Shown one piece after another: positions 29,081 to 37,610 of a stretch of DNA of 64,000 nucleotides. Each line of letters starts with the position of its first letter. The first letter of the stretch is position 1. The DNA comes from Bradyrhizobium sp. SZCCT0231 (GTDB lineage: Bacteria > Pseudomonadota > Alphaproteobacteria > Rhizobiales > Xanthobacteraceae), in assembly GCF_018130245.1 (NCBI RefSeq), contig NZ_JAFCKP010000023.1:1-64000 (forward strand). The letters are read 5' to 3'. The position numbers were made by a program, and so were the translations under genes. The notes beneath the pieces were generated by a model. It did not search any database, had not been told where the DNA came from, and saw only the letters and a program-made list of their open reading frames with translations.

Positions 29081-30223
29081 TCACGGCAGGCTCAGGAATT
29101 CGACCCAGTTCGGCTTCTTGCCGGTGGGGTAGGATTTCAGCCTGGCCAGCGCGCCGCTGCTCTGGTCGATGGCATAGACCGTCATGCCGTCCGAGAGCTC
29201 GCCGACCGCGGCGAGGTAGCGCCCGCCTGGATCGATCTGGAAGCCGCGCGGCTGCTTCTCGGTCGGCACGCTGCCGATCGTGGTCAGCTTGCCGCTCGAT
29301 CCATCGACCTTGTAGGCGGTGAGCGTGTTGGTGGTGCGCTCGGAGGCGTAGAGGAAGCGGCCGTCCGGAGTGATGTGGATGTCGGCGGCCCAAGCCTTCT
29401 TATCAGACTCTTTTCCGGAAAACCCTTCCGGCAGCGCAGTGGTGCGCTGGATCTCGTCCCACGCGCCGCTCCTGGCTTCGTAGGTGAATACCGCGACGTC
29501 GCCGTTCAGCTCATGGAGGAGGTAGACGAACTTGCCGCCCGGGTGAAACACGAAGTGTCGCGGCCCCGATTTCTCCGGCACCTTGTGGGCCGGCGGATCG
29601 CTCGGCGTGAGCGTACCGGCCGCGGCATCGAACGCGAAGCTCAGGATCTGGTCGGAGCCGAGATTGGTCGCGAACACGAAGCGGTTGTCGGGCGAGGGCA
29701 GGAAGGCGTGGGCGTTCAGCCCGGTCGGGATCACCTGCTTGGGCTCGGCGACGACGCCATTGGCAAGCAGCGGATTCAGCGCGACCTTGTTGCCGCCATA
29801 GGAGGCGCTGAACAGGAACTTGCCGCTGCGGTCGACGGCGATATGCGCCATGCTGTCCGCGAGCGGTCCGTTGCCGAGATGGCTGAGCTGGCCCGTCTTG
29901 GGATCGATCGCAAAGCTCACCGCGAGGTATGGCTGCGAACGGATGCCGGCAATCATCACGCGGCGGTCGGGCGTGATCGCGAGCGGCGTCGAGGAGCCGG
30001 GCTTTTCGACGCCCTTGAAGGCGGCCGTCTGCACGAGCGTCATCTCGCCGCTCTCGGTCATCCTGAACACGCTGACGTCGTTGCTGTCGGCGTTGCCGAC
30101 ATAGGCGAAGGTTTCGGCCATGCCGGCACGGACTCCAGAAATGAGAATGAGAGAAGCGAACAGGGTGGTGGCGATCGCAGCGCGTGGCGCGCGCGACGCG
30201 ATGCGTCGGATCGGTCTCAACAT
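29081..30223 (-). CDS. Lactonase-family beta-propeller protein (YbhE-like), exported
   Basis: A 380-residue protein with a signal peptide (ending GVRAGMAE) and seven repeating blades of the 6-phosphogluconolactonase (Pgl/YbhE) type: YVGNADSNDVSVFRM, FSASYGGNKVAL, VFATNLGSDQILSF, HFVFHPGGKFVYLLHELNG, and DIHITPDGRFLYASER. The cytosolic enzyme hydrolyses 6-phosphogluconolactone; the export signal argues for another periplasmic lactone or a structural role. AGGAGG lies 6 bases before the ATG at 30223. Confidence 0.85.
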   Translation of the reverse strand: MLRPIRRIASRAPRAAIATTLFASLILISGVRAGMAETFAYVGNADSNDVSVFRMTESGEMTLVQTAAFKGVEKPGSSTPLAITPDRRVMIAGIRSQPYLAVSFAIDPKTGQLSHLGNGPLADSMAHIAVDRSGKFLFSASYGGNKVALNPLLANGVVAEPKQVIPTGLNAHAFLPSPDNRFVFATNLGSDQILSFAFDAAAGTLTPSDPPAHKVPEKSGPRHFVFHPGGKFVYLLHELNGDVAVFTYEARSGAWDEIQRTTALPEGFSGKESDKKAWAADIHITPDGRFLYASERTTNTLTAYKVDGSSGKLTTIGSVPTEKQPRGFQIDPGGRYLAAVGELSDGMTVYAIDQSSGALARLKSYPTGKKPNWVEFLSLP

Positions 30224-30391
30224 GGGCTCCTCCTGAAAGCCGGGTCGCGGCATTGTCGTTTTGCGGGCGAGGATAGCGGGAGGCGCGCCGCCGCACCAAA
30301 TTCCAATCGGGATCGATCGATGCCGAAATCGCATCGGTCGCGGGATGGCGAGTTAACTGCCGCCGTGCGGGGCGGGCGCGAGGAGGACGTC

Positions 30392-30514
30392 GTGGCAAAG
30401 CGCCACACCGCCAAACCGATCGGGCGCCGCCGCCGACCAAAGCAAAATAGCACCTCGCTGCCCGCCATCGCGGCGGGCCTCGCGCCGGGAACGGCGGCAT
30501 CGTCATGCCGTTAG
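30392..30514 (+). CDS. Candidate 40-residue basic micro-protein
   Basis: GTG at 30392 is preceded by GAGGAGG at a 6-base spacing and opens a 40-codon frame, strongly basic in its first half (AKRHTAKPIGRRRRPKQNS) with a small-residue C-terminus. It could be a nucleic-acid-binding peptide. Support is the ribosome-binding site and the charge pattern only. Confidence 0.4.
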   Translation: MAKRHTAKPIGRRRRPKQNSTSLPAIAAGLAPGTAASSCR

Positions 30515-30556
30515 CCCAGTGCGGCGGGCGTGAGAGATGGAAAGGGAGGCTGGCTC

Positions 30557-30679
30557 GTGTTTTGGATCTATTGGGACACCGCCTGGTCGCTGATCATCAG
30601 CGGCATCATGGTCGCCACCATCGTCAGCCACCCCGACGCTGAATTCGCCGAAGTGCGGGCGGCCCGACGATCGATGTGA
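30557..30679 (+). CDS. Candidate 40-residue membrane micro-protein
   Basis: GTG at 30557 lies about 9 bases after AGGGAGG. The 40-residue product starts MFWIYWDTAWSLIISGIMVA, a single hydrophobic helix, followed by an acidic/basic tail ending RAARRSM. The charge layout (hydrophobic helix then basic end) suits a small inner-membrane protein. It could be co-transcribed with the basic micro-ORF 43 bases upstream. Confidence 0.5.
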   Translation: MFWIYWDTAWSLIISGIMVATIVSHPDAEFAEVRAARRSM

Positions 30680-30709
30680 GCTTCCCGATCCCGCGGAGCT
30701 CGTCCGGGT

Positions 30710-31069
30710 TCATGTCATGCTGCCGGGCATGAAGCAGCGGATCATGGGGCGGCCGTTGACGTAATAAGGCCAGACCATGGTGCGCCCGGCGCGGTTGGGC
30801 TCGGTGATCACAGTGTCGTCTGGCACGTCGATCCAGTTGCCGAGCAGCCGCACCCGGTAATGTCCGTCCCGCGTCTCCCAGTCGACGTCGGCCAGCGCAG
30901 TGCCGTCGGCGTCGGCACAACAGGGACCGCCGCCCTTGCTGTGCAGGCTCTCGAACCAGCCCTTCAGGGGGGAGTTTGCGTAGCGCCCGTCGTCGCGGGC
31001 CTCCGCAGAGAGCCCGATGACGGCCGCAACCGCGACGAGGGGGATCGTTCTGAAAGCCAAGATCGCCAT
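30710..31069 (-). CDS. Exported hypothetical protein
   Basis: A 119-residue protein with a signal peptide (ending GLSAEA), then a conserved-looking domain with GWFESLHSKGGGPCCADADG, ETRDGHYRV, VPDDTVITEPNRAGRTMVWPYY and a C-terminal RCFMPGSMT. The adjacent cysteines CC and a third Cys suggest a disulfide or haem/metal contact in the periplasm. GAGG precedes the ATG. Similar exported proteins are common in Bradyrhizobium; the function is unknown. Confidence 0.75.
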   Translation of the reverse strand: MAILAFRTIPLVAVAAVIGLSAEARDDGRYANSPLKGWFESLHSKGGGPCCADADGTALADVDWETRDGHYRVRLLGNWIDVPDDTVITEPNRAGRTMVWPYYVNGRPMIRCFMPGSMT

Positions 31070-31437
31070 GTCACCTCGCTCGCTTCACGCACGCGCGCGC
31101 CACAGCGTGGCCGAAAAGCCCGCCAGCGGTGCGCGTGATGCAATTGACTGGTGCCCGCCGGCCGGAGTTCCCGACCGTCTCAGCGAGGCGATAACACCGA
31201 GGTCCGAGGTTTGATCCAAAATTTCAAGGCGCGATGCGATTAGGATGAATCGTCATCGCGCTTTAGGTTATTGTTTGAGCATGATCTTTCCGGAAAACCG
31301 CTGCGCACTTTTTCGGATCATGCTCGAGGCAGCGGATGGGCGAGGGATGAAGATCAGTGCGGGGAGGCAGCGTTCCCTCCGCCAAGCTCAACTTCTGACC
31401 CTGGGCCTCGTCGTTCCGCCGTTCGGACAGGGGCGGC
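31070..31437. other. Intergenic region holding a mosaic palindromic repeat
   Basis: About 370 bases between two leftward genes. It contains the compound repeat at 31229-31325 and otherwise no gene or clear regulatory site. Confidence 0.55.
31229..31325. repeat. RIME-like mosaic palindromic repeat
   Basis: Two consecutive hairpins: GCGCGATGCGATT paired with AATCGTCATCGCGC (one bulge), then GAGCATGATC (31277-31286) paired with GATCATGCTC (31316-31325). Together with a TTGTTTGAGCATGATC linker this matches, from memory, the Rhizobium/Bradyrhizobium intergenic mosaic element class. Confidence 0.8.
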
Positions 31438-32334
31438 TCACGCAAGGGGCGGATTTTCTTCGAGACGCTCGATCAACAATTCAGTAAGGGCCTGTACCTT
31501 CCGTGAGGGATGCTGGCCCGGCGGGCGAACGACGTATGCACCTGCCGATGGTGGTGGGTGGTGTGTCATGACCGGAACAAGCGCGCCCGATGCCAGGTAT
31601 TCATGGATCACGCAATCGGGAAGCCAAGCGACGCCGAGCCCTGCTGCCGCGGCGACGGCGAGAGCTGTGCCGTTGTCGGCCTTGAAGCGCCCCCGCGGAT
31701 GAACGGTGACGATTTCGTCGCCATCCATGAATTGCCAGGTTTCGGTGCCTTGCATCAGCGCTTCATGGGCGATGAGCTCGTCCAGCGTCTCCGGGGCACC
31801 GTGCGCCTCGATATAGTCCGGGCTCGCGACAAGCTTCCCGTAGATCGGCCCGACGCGTCTTGCGATCAGGTTCGAGTCTTGAAGATAACCAACCCGAATG
31901 GCGCAATCGAATCCCTCGGCAATGATATCGACGATGCGATCGCTATAGGCAGTGTGGATGTGAAGCTGCGGGTGACGTCGCGCCATCTCTGCGAGTATGG
32001 GAGCGAAGTGGGTTGGACCGAAACTAAGTGGCACGGAAATTCTCAGACGGCCGCGAAGATCGCCCGCGGGCCGGATGATTTCCTTGGCCGCGTCGATCTC
32101 GGCGCGGACTATGGCTGCATGGTTTCGAAACGTGATCCCGGCTTCCGTGAGCGCGGCGCCACGGGTGGTTCTTGCAAGAAGCTGGACACCTAGCTCCGCT
32201 TCAAGCCGGAACAGCCGCCGGCTGACGATCGACTTCGAGACGCCGAGCCGGCGCGCGGCGGCCGAAACGCCCCCGGCATCGGCGACTTCGACGAATGTAA
32301 TCACGTCTTCAATGTCCAACTCGGCGTTCCCCAT
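31438..32334 (-). CDS. LysR-family transcriptional regulator
   Basis: A 298-residue regulator with an N-terminal winged helix-turn-helix (DVITFVEVADAGGVSAAARRLGVSKSIVSRRLFRLEAELGV split over residues 9-48) and a LysR substrate-binding domain (GDLRGRLRISVPLSFG, DRIVDIIAEGFDCAIRVG). It is divergent from the isochorismatase-family gene at 32448, the usual arrangement for a LysR regulator and its target. Start at 32334 (MGNAELD) fits the family; upstream codons to 32421 look non-protein. Confidence 0.9.
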   Translation of the reverse strand: MGNAELDIEDVITFVEVADAGGVSAAARRLGVSKSIVSRRLFRLEAELGVQLLARTTRGAALTEAGITFRNHAAIVRAEIDAAKEIIRPAGDLRGRLRISVPLSFGPTHFAPILAEMARRHPQLHIHTAYSDRIVDIIAEGFDCAIRVGYLQDSNLIARRVGPIYGKLVASPDYIEAHGAPETLDELIAHEALMQGTETWQFMDGDEIVTVHPRGRFKADNGTALAVAAAAGLGVAWLPDCVIHEYLASGALVPVMTHHPPPSAGAYVVRPPGQHPSRKVQALTELLIERLEENPPLA

Positions 32335-32447
32335 TTTGCGACACAGCTTGGCAGGATAGGGCGCTATCGTATCACGAACAGGAATGACAAGTGTCTGGGC
32401 ACGGCGCCGCAGTCGGCGCATGTCTCACCACAACAGAGGATGTATTC

Positions 32448-33116
32448 ATGAGCTTTCGCAATGGGCTTGCTTCGCTTCTTCGCCCTGAAGATTCGGTGCT
32501 CGTACTGATCGACCACCAGCCTTACCAGCTTACGAATCTGAACAGCCACGATCCGCACATGGTGGTCAACAATTCGACGGCGCTGGCGAAGGCCGCGAAG
32601 GCATTCGGCGTTCCTACCATCCTGACGAGCGTGATCGCCGAGCGCGGCGGTCTCATCTTCCCGCAGATCACGGATGTCTTCCCCGGCCAGGAGGTGATCG
32701 ACCGGACGTTCATCAACACCTGGCAAGATAAAAAAGTGGTCGACGCGGTCAAGGCCACCGGCCGCAAGCAGCTCATCATCGCCGGCCTATGGACCGAGAT
32801 TTGCGTTGCGATGCCGACGATCCAGGCGCTCGGCGAAGGTTGGGACGTGACGGTTGTCACCGATGCGTCCGGCGGCACGTCGGTCGAGGCCCACGAGGTC
32901 GCCATCCAACGCATGATCGCGGCCGGCGCGAACATGATGACCTGGCTGGCAGTGGCTTCGGAGTGGCAGCGCGACTGGGCCCGGACGGAGCATGCCGCCG
33001 AGCTTTCGGAGCTGCTCGTGCAGCACGCCGCCGGCAGCGGCATCGCCTTCCTGTGGGAGCAGCAACTGCTCAACACGCCCGTGCCGAGCGCCGCAGGCCG
33101 ATCCAACCGGGGGTGA
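32448..33116 (+). CDS. Isochorismatase-family hydrolase, YcaC-like
   Basis: A 222-residue cysteine hydrolase-fold protein. Catalytic triad positions are visible: Asp in VLVLIDHQPYQ, Lys in DKKVVDAVKATGRKQ and Cys in GLWTEICVAMP. LVTDASGGTS-like and MTWLAVASEWQRDW segments match YcaC. YcaC proteins have no firm substrate. Located 113 bases from a divergent LysR gene, which probably controls it. AGAGGA lies upstream of the ATG. Confidence 0.88.
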   Translation: MSFRNGLASLLRPEDSVLVLIDHQPYQLTNLNSHDPHMVVNNSTALAKAAKAFGVPTILTSVIAERGGLIFPQITDVFPGQEVIDRTFINTWQDKKVVDAVKATGRKQLIIAGLWTEICVAMPTIQALGEGWDVTVVTDASGGTSVEAHEVAIQRMIAAGANMMTWLAVASEWQRDWARTEHAAELSELLVQHAAGSGIAFLWEQQLLNTPVPSAAGRSNRG

Positions 33117-33194
33117 CGAGAACCGCGAGCGATGCGCCGCGAAACCGCTTGTCGAGCCTCGCGGGCGAGCTCGCATATGCCGGCCTCTCCCATT

Positions 33195-33353
33195 GTCGTC
33201 CCGGACAAGCGCGCCGTTAGACTAGCGCGCGCCGATCCGGGACCCATTGCCACAGGGAGTGGTTTGGCGAAGATTCGTGATTGCCAGCTGTGGCAACAAC
33301 GCGAGCTTGTGGTTATGGGTCCCGGAGCTGCGCTGACGCTTGTCCGGGACGAC
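33195..33353. repeat. Intergenic repeat with perfect 17-bp inverted ends
   Basis: Ends GTCGTCCCGGACAAGCG (33195-33211) and CGCTTGTCCGGGACGAC (33337-33353). The same ends, and an inner GATCCGGGACCCAT segment, recur at 63431-63590, so two copies of this family lie in the window. Length about 159 bases, no coding capacity. Confidence 0.85.
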
Positions 33354-33415
33354 GATCTTGTGTGAACCGGGAGGTTCGAACGACTAGGTGGATCCAATCA
33401 CCGAAGCCGGTGCAC

Positions 33416-34108
33416 TCACCGCTTGATCTCCCACCTCAGCGCTTCCGCGTTCCTCTTGGCGAACATCGCCGGCACGTCGAAGGTCCCGGTCTTGAGATCA
33501 TAGCGGCAGCGCCAGTCGGCGAGGCCTTTCACGGCGACGTTCTTCGGATGCTTGTCCATTTCGCCGGACAGCGAGATCACCAGGTAGCGATTGTTGGGCC
33601 AGCGCACGCCGAGATCGCGATAGGCCTCTTCCGTGCCTTTCACGAGATTGGCCGAGATGTGGTCGTCGAGCTTCATCTTCCCAGTGTCGGTGCGGCTGTG
33701 GAAATAGGCCCAGGCGAGCTCGCTGAGCGGCTTCTTGGTCGCGCTGACGAAGGTGCCCTTCTCGGCACGGTAGAGAAAGAGGTCCTGCGAGCCCGAGCCG
33801 GTCTTCTGCATCCGCACCAGCCATTGCGAGTCGCCCGTGAAACGGAAGCCGGCCGGATAGCGCTGCTCGGGCTTCAGCTCGGTCATCTTTTCGCCGTGTC
33901 GCGCCCAGACCTGCCACTTGATGTCGAAATCCTCGCCATCCTTCATGTACTGCTCGAGCCTGGTGGCGCCGTCGGGCGAGGTGAAGGCGAGATCGGCATC
34001 GTCGGAGAGAGTGAAGCCGGGCGGCGGACCGGAGGCGGCCAATGCGGGTGAAGCGGCCAGCGTCAGCACCAGCGCCAGCCATCGGGCAGGACGGCAAAAG
34101 ACGGTCAC
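33416..34108 (-). CDS. Exported hypothetical protein
   Basis: A 230-residue protein with a signal peptide (ending ASPALAAS). The mature part has FTLSDDADLAFTSPDGATRLEQY, YPAGFRFTGDSQWLVRMQKTG, LVKGTEEAYRDLGVRWPNNRY and WRCRYDLKTGTFDVPAMFA. It looks periplasmic and beta-rich; no catalytic motif is recognised. GTG at 34108 is preferred because it begins the signal peptide and AGGGA precedes it; longer versions are possible in the open frame. Confidence 0.7.
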   Translation of the reverse strand: MTVFCRPARWLALVLTLAASPALAASGPPPGFTLSDDADLAFTSPDGATRLEQYMKDGEDFDIKWQVWARHGEKMTELKPEQRYPAGFRFTGDSQWLVRMQKTGSGSQDLFLYRAEKGTFVSATKKPLSELAWAYFHSRTDTGKMKLDDHISANLVKGTEEAYRDLGVRWPNNRYLVISLSGEMDKHPKNVAVKGLADWRCRYDLKTGTFDVPAMFAKRNAEALRWEIKR

Positions 34109-34288
34109 GAGAAATTCCCTGAAGAAATGCCGCGATACGGCCTCGATGATGGGACGCCGGCGGCATGGCACCGGTTCATTCCGGACGCGCCGGGACAGAG
34201 GCATAATCCCATCGATCATCTTGCTGCCGCAGCCAAATCGGCGCACTTTGCCGGTCTCGGTTGATTTGCCACTCAAGGTCCTTTTCAG

Positions 34289-35362
34289 ATGATCACCGCG
34301 TCCAAGGCCTTCATTGCCTTCTGTCTGCTCGCGCTGGTCGGCACCGCGCTGGTGATCGGCCCGACCGAGCTGCGCCGCCTGCTGCCGGACGGGACGAAGA
34401 CTGTCGTCGCCGCCAAGCCGGAGGCCAAGGTCGAACCCAAAGCTGAAGCCAAGGTCGAGCTCAAGGTGGAGCCCAAACCCCAAGAGCCCAAAATCGAAGA
34501 GCCCAAACCAGAGCTCAAGCCGGAACAGCCGAAGCTTGCCGCCGGCGAGCCGCCTGCACCGGCCTCCGAGCCGAAGCCGGGCGCGCTGGCCGAGACCCAG
34601 AAGCAGGTGGCCGCGCTCGGCGATCTCGCGCCGGTCAAGCCGGCGCCGGCGGTTGCGGATGCCGGTCCCCGTTTCGACGTCGCCCGCATCGACGAGCACG
34701 GCGAGGCGGCAGTGATTGCGGGCCGCGCCACGCCGGGTGCAAGGGTCGAGCTGCTGCGCGACGGCAAGCCGCTCGATACCGTGGTCGCGGACGCCTCGGG
34801 CCAGTTCGTGATGACCCCGCCGCAGCTGCCTGCCGGCTCTTATGAACTGACGCTCCGGGCCAAGGCACCGGACGGGACGGTGACGGAGTCCGGCCGGACC
34901 ATGCCGGTGACCATCGCCGAGGCGGCGCCGCCGCCCGCGCGGCCCGCACCGGCCGCGAAGCAAGAAGCGAGGCAGGAGACGAAGCAGGCCGAGAAGCCCG
35001 ACGACAAGCCGGATGTCGTGGCCGCCCTGCCGTCGGCCTCTCCGCGCCTGGCTGCGGTGCCTGACAGGCAAGCGGCCCGGCCGAAATTGACCGGCGCGCC
35101 GAAGCCCAGGGCCTTGGCGCATGCTCCGGCGGCGACGGCGGTCGCATCGGCCTCGCCGGCCGACCTGCTCACCACCGCACCGGCGGAAGCAGGCGGCAGC
35201 CGGGTCATTGCCCGGGGCGACAGCCTGTGGGCGCTCAGCCGGCTCGCTTACGGCGACGGCGCCCGTTACGGGGTGATCTTCAACGCCAACCGCGACAAGA
35301 TCCGCAATCCCAATCTGATCTATCCGGGCCAGACCTTCGTGATGCCGCAAAAGGCGGAGTGA
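34289..35362 (+). CDS. LysM-domain envelope protein with Lys/Pro/Glu-rich linker
   Basis: A 357-residue protein: an N-terminal membrane anchor (FIAFCLLALVGTALVIG), a K/P/E repeat linker (about residues 42-100), an Ig-like domain (GEAAVIAGRATPGARVELLRDG to SYELTLRAKAPDG), a second Pro/Ala/Lys linker, and a C-terminal LysM domain (VIARGDSLWALSRLAYGDGAR to NLIYPGQTF). LysM binds peptidoglycan, so this protein probably spans from inner membrane to cell wall. This architecture is frequent in Bradyrhizobium; the partner is unknown. Confidence 0.85.
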   Translation: MITASKAFIAFCLLALVGTALVIGPTELRRLLPDGTKTVVAAKPEAKVEPKAEAKVELKVEPKPQEPKIEEPKPELKPEQPKLAAGEPPAPASEPKPGALAETQKQVAALGDLAPVKPAPAVADAGPRFDVARIDEHGEAAVIAGRATPGARVELLRDGKPLDTVVADASGQFVMTPPQLPAGSYELTLRAKAPDGTVTESGRTMPVTIAEAAPPPARPAPAAKQEARQETKQAEKPDDKPDVVAALPSASPRLAAVPDRQAARPKLTGAPKPRALAHAPAATAVASASPADLLTTAPAEAGGSRVIARGDSLWALSRLAYGDGARYGVIFNANRDKIRNPNLIYPGQTFVMPQKAE

Positions 35363-35489
35363 CGGCGCGCTGGCATTGACGCTGGCGATTGCGACGCTTT
35401 GCCCTGTGTCTCTCCGGAACAATCGGTTCCCTCGCGCGTCATCGTGATGCGACGCATTGCGCGCTTGGTGCGGGAGGGAGGGCCAAGAC

Positions 35490-36824
35490 GTGGCCAGATC
35501 GACGGTCAGGTCCGCGATCTTGTCGGGACGCATGGGCTTGGCTTTGGCCGGCGCAGCTCTCGTGATTGCGGCAGTGTTGCTGCCCGGGAAAGCCGAGGCG
35601 CAGTTCGGATTGCGTGGCGGTCCGCTTGGGGTTGCGCGTTTCGCCGTCGGCCACATGATGGGCCTGTCGCGGCTGCGCCACTCCCGCATGGCCGTGCGCG
35701 GTGGCCGCTATCGCTCCGCTGCGCTGAGGTCGCAAGACCCGCGCGGGGCCGAGCGCGGCCTGCTATCCAACCCTTACGTCCTGCGTGCGGCCCTCACGGC
35801 GCAAGCTGCGCTGGCGGGCTGGCAAGGCGGCCGCCGCCCGCAAGGCTGGTGGCGCCATCCCGACGGCAGCTACGGCTGGACCGGCCCGGTGTTCTGGCCG
35901 TTTGCGCATGACGATCTCACCACCGCAATCATCTTCGGCGATGCGACCAGCCTCTCGCTCTACGGCTACGGCGACATCTATGCCGCGCTCTTTACGCCCT
36001 ACGCCGCCACCGAGCTTGCCGCCTACACCGTGCCGCAAGGCCGGCGCGCGCGAAAAATCCCGTCCGCAGAGACGCTCTGCGAGGCCAGCGACACCGGCGG
36101 CCTGCCGGTCGACCGCATCGCGAGCGCCGTAGCACCGAACGAGCTGCAGCGCACCGCGCTCGACGAGCTCGCATCCGCCTGGCTTGCCGCGCGCGACACC
36201 ATCCGCACCGCCTGCCCGGCGCAGGCCCCCACGAATGCCTCCGAGCGCCTTGGCCTGATGCGCGAGCGCATCGCGGCCATGATCAAGGCCATCGACGCAA
36301 TCGAAGCGCCGCTTTCGAAATTCGTCGGCCTGCTCAACGACGACCAGAAAGCCAGGCTCAACGCTCTCGCCAATGAGCGTCGCGCGGCGCTGGCGTCCCA
36401 CCGGCCCAAGGATGGGATGAAGGACACGAGCAAGGACACGAGCAAGGACGCGCAGGCGGCCAAGGCCTGCCAACCCGACTACGATCCCCGCTATGACGAA
36501 AAGGCGCAGCGCCAATACGAGCAGCTCGTCCAGCAGCAATGGCCCGCCGCCGACATTGCCTCCACGCTCCACCTCGACGAGATCGCCCGCGCCCGCCTCG
36601 AGGTGCTCCAGGACACCACCCTCCGCACCATGCAGACGCTCAGCGCCTGCCCGACAGACCCCGCCGCAACCCCCCAGGCCCGTCTCGCCGCCGTGAAGAC
36701 GCGGCTGCAGACGATGCTCGAAGCCGTCGGCGGCGTCACTGATGCGCTCGACGATTTCGAGGCGGATTTGAGCGACGAGCAGAAGGCGGGGTTTGAACAG
36801 ATCGGGCCGAAGCGGGGGGCGTGA
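35490..36824 (+). CDS. LTxxQ (Spy/CpxP-like) repeat protein, exported
   Basis: A 444-residue protein with a signal peptide (ending GKAEAQFG), a low-complexity Arg-rich segment, a tryptophan-rich middle (WRHPDGSYGWTGPVFWPFA) and two helical repeats, each with a pattern like TCPAQ ... ERL ... IDAIEAPLSKF and ending in an LTxxQ-type motif (LNDDQKARLN and LSDEQKAGFEQ). Spy/CpxP-type proteins act as periplasmic chaperones. The second repeat carries paired Cys in the same spots as the first. GTG at 35490 follows GGGAGG. Confidence 0.78.
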   Translation: MARSTVRSAILSGRMGLALAGAALVIAAVLLPGKAEAQFGLRGGPLGVARFAVGHMMGLSRLRHSRMAVRGGRYRSAALRSQDPRGAERGLLSNPYVLRAALTAQAALAGWQGGRRPQGWWRHPDGSYGWTGPVFWPFAHDDLTTAIIFGDATSLSLYGYGDIYAALFTPYAATELAAYTVPQGRRARKIPSAETLCEASDTGGLPVDRIASAVAPNELQRTALDELASAWLAARDTIRTACPAQAPTNASERLGLMRERIAAMIKAIDAIEAPLSKFVGLLNDDQKARLNALANERRAALASHRPKDGMKDTSKDTSKDAQAAKACQPDYDPRYDEKAQRQYEQLVQQQWPAADIASTLHLDEIARARLEVLQDTTLRTMQTLSACPTDPAATPQARLAAVKTRLQTMLEAVGGVTDALDDFEADLSDEQKAGFEQIGPKRGA

Positions 36825-36861
36825 GGGGACGGCAGCTTGAAACGCCATGATGCCCCCTCTA

Positions 36862-36886
36862 TGATATACATAGGAAATGTATATCA
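36862..36886. promoter_or_regulatory. Toxin-antitoxin operator palindrome
   Basis: Perfect 10-bp inverted repeat TGATATACAT, 5-base spacer, ATGTATATCA, ending 12 bases before the antitoxin start. It is AT-rich and overlaps a TATGATA-like -10, as expected for autoregulation by an AbrB-fold antitoxin. Confidence 0.75.
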
Positions 36887-36898
36887 CGGAGAGTGCTG

Positions 36899-37129
36899 GT
36901 GCTGGTCTCCAAATGGGGCAACAGCCTTGCAGTGCGCCTGCCGAAGGCGCTGGTCGAAGCCTTGAAGCTCTCGCCTGGTGACGAACTCAACGTGGTCAAA
37001 GCCTCGAAGGGCGAGATTGCGGTGGAGAAGGTCGACAAACGGGCGGAGTTTCTCAAGCAGGTGGAGCAATTCCAGTTTCCGCTGCCCGACGGCTACAAAT
37101 TCGATCGGGACGAGGCGAACGAGCGGTGA
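36899..37129 (+). CDS. AbrB/MazE-fold antitoxin
   Basis: A 76-residue protein with a SpoVT/AbrB swapped-hairpin domain: SKWGNSLAVRLPKALVEAL, LSPGDELNVV, and a C-terminal toxin-binding tail FPLPDGYKFDRDEANER. It should bind DNA at the palindrome just upstream and neutralise the PIN-domain toxin. GTG at 36899 is preferred (GGAGA 6 bases upstream); another GTG lies at 36893. The stop overlaps the toxin start by 4 bases (GTGA). Confidence 0.85.
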   Translation: MLVSKWGNSLAVRLPKALVEALKLSPGDELNVVKASKGEIAVEKVDKRAEFLKQVEQFQFPLPDGYKFDRDEANER

Positions 37130-37530
37130 GCGCGTTCTTCGACAGCAATATCCTGATCTATGCCTATTCGACCGACATTCGACGAGGACCGGCGTTGAAT
37201 GCGCTTGCCGGAGGTGGCGTGATCAGTGCGCAGGTGCTGAACGAGTTCACCAACGTGCTGCGCAAGAAGCAGCAGCAGGACTGGCCCGTCATCGAGGCAG
37301 CAGTGCAGACGATCCGGTTTCGCTTTCCGGACATCGCGCCTCTGACGGCAGATACGCACGCGGCTGCGATCGCGCTCGCTCGCGATCACTCCATAGCGTT
37401 CTACGACGCCCTCATCGTTGCGTCCGCGATCGAAACCGGATGCGATACGCTTTATAGCGAAGACCTTCAGCACAGCCGCAGCATCGGCGGGCTTACCATC
37501 GTCAATCCGTTTCTTGGCGGGACGCCGTGA
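37126..37530 (+). CDS. VapC-family PIN-domain toxin
   Basis: A 134-residue PIN ribonuclease: first acidic residue in FFDSNILIYAYS, Glu in VLNEFTNVLRKK, and the DALIVASAIETGCDTLYSEDLQ block carrying the remaining acidic residues, ending NPFLGG. VapC toxins cleave tRNA or rRNA. Overlap with the antitoxin gene and the shared operator make a type II toxin-antitoxin pair. All four catalytic acids appear intact. Confidence 0.88.
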   Translation: MSAFFDSNILIYAYSTDIRRGPALNALAGGGVISAQVLNEFTNVLRKKQQQDWPVIEAAVQTIRFRFPDIAPLTADTHAAAIALARDHSIAFYDALIVASAIETGCDTLYSEDLQHSRSIGGLTIVNPFLGGTP

Positions 37531-37538
37531 ACGCTCAT

Positions 37539-37586
37539 ATCATCGCCAAGTCTGATCATCGCCAAGTCTGATCATCGCCAAGTCTG
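37539..37586. repeat. Three perfect tandem copies of a 16-bp repeat
   Basis: Unit ATCATCGCCAAGTCTG, three identical copies starting 9 bases after the toxin stop codon and ending 25 bases before the end of the next (convergent) gene. Identity of the copies suggests recent expansion. Confidence 0.9.
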
Positions 37587-37610
37587 GACTCTTGCGCGGA
37601 TTCTGTGATC

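Noticed and set aside
34109-35689. Possible large protein joined to the exported hypothetical at 33416
   Set aside because: The upstream part is antisense to the LysM protein gene and low in complexity; the signal peptide start at 34108 is sufficient.
16095-37586. CRISPR array
   Set aside because: The only short direct repeats (16095-16139, 37539-37586) are contiguous with no spacers and there are no cas genes.
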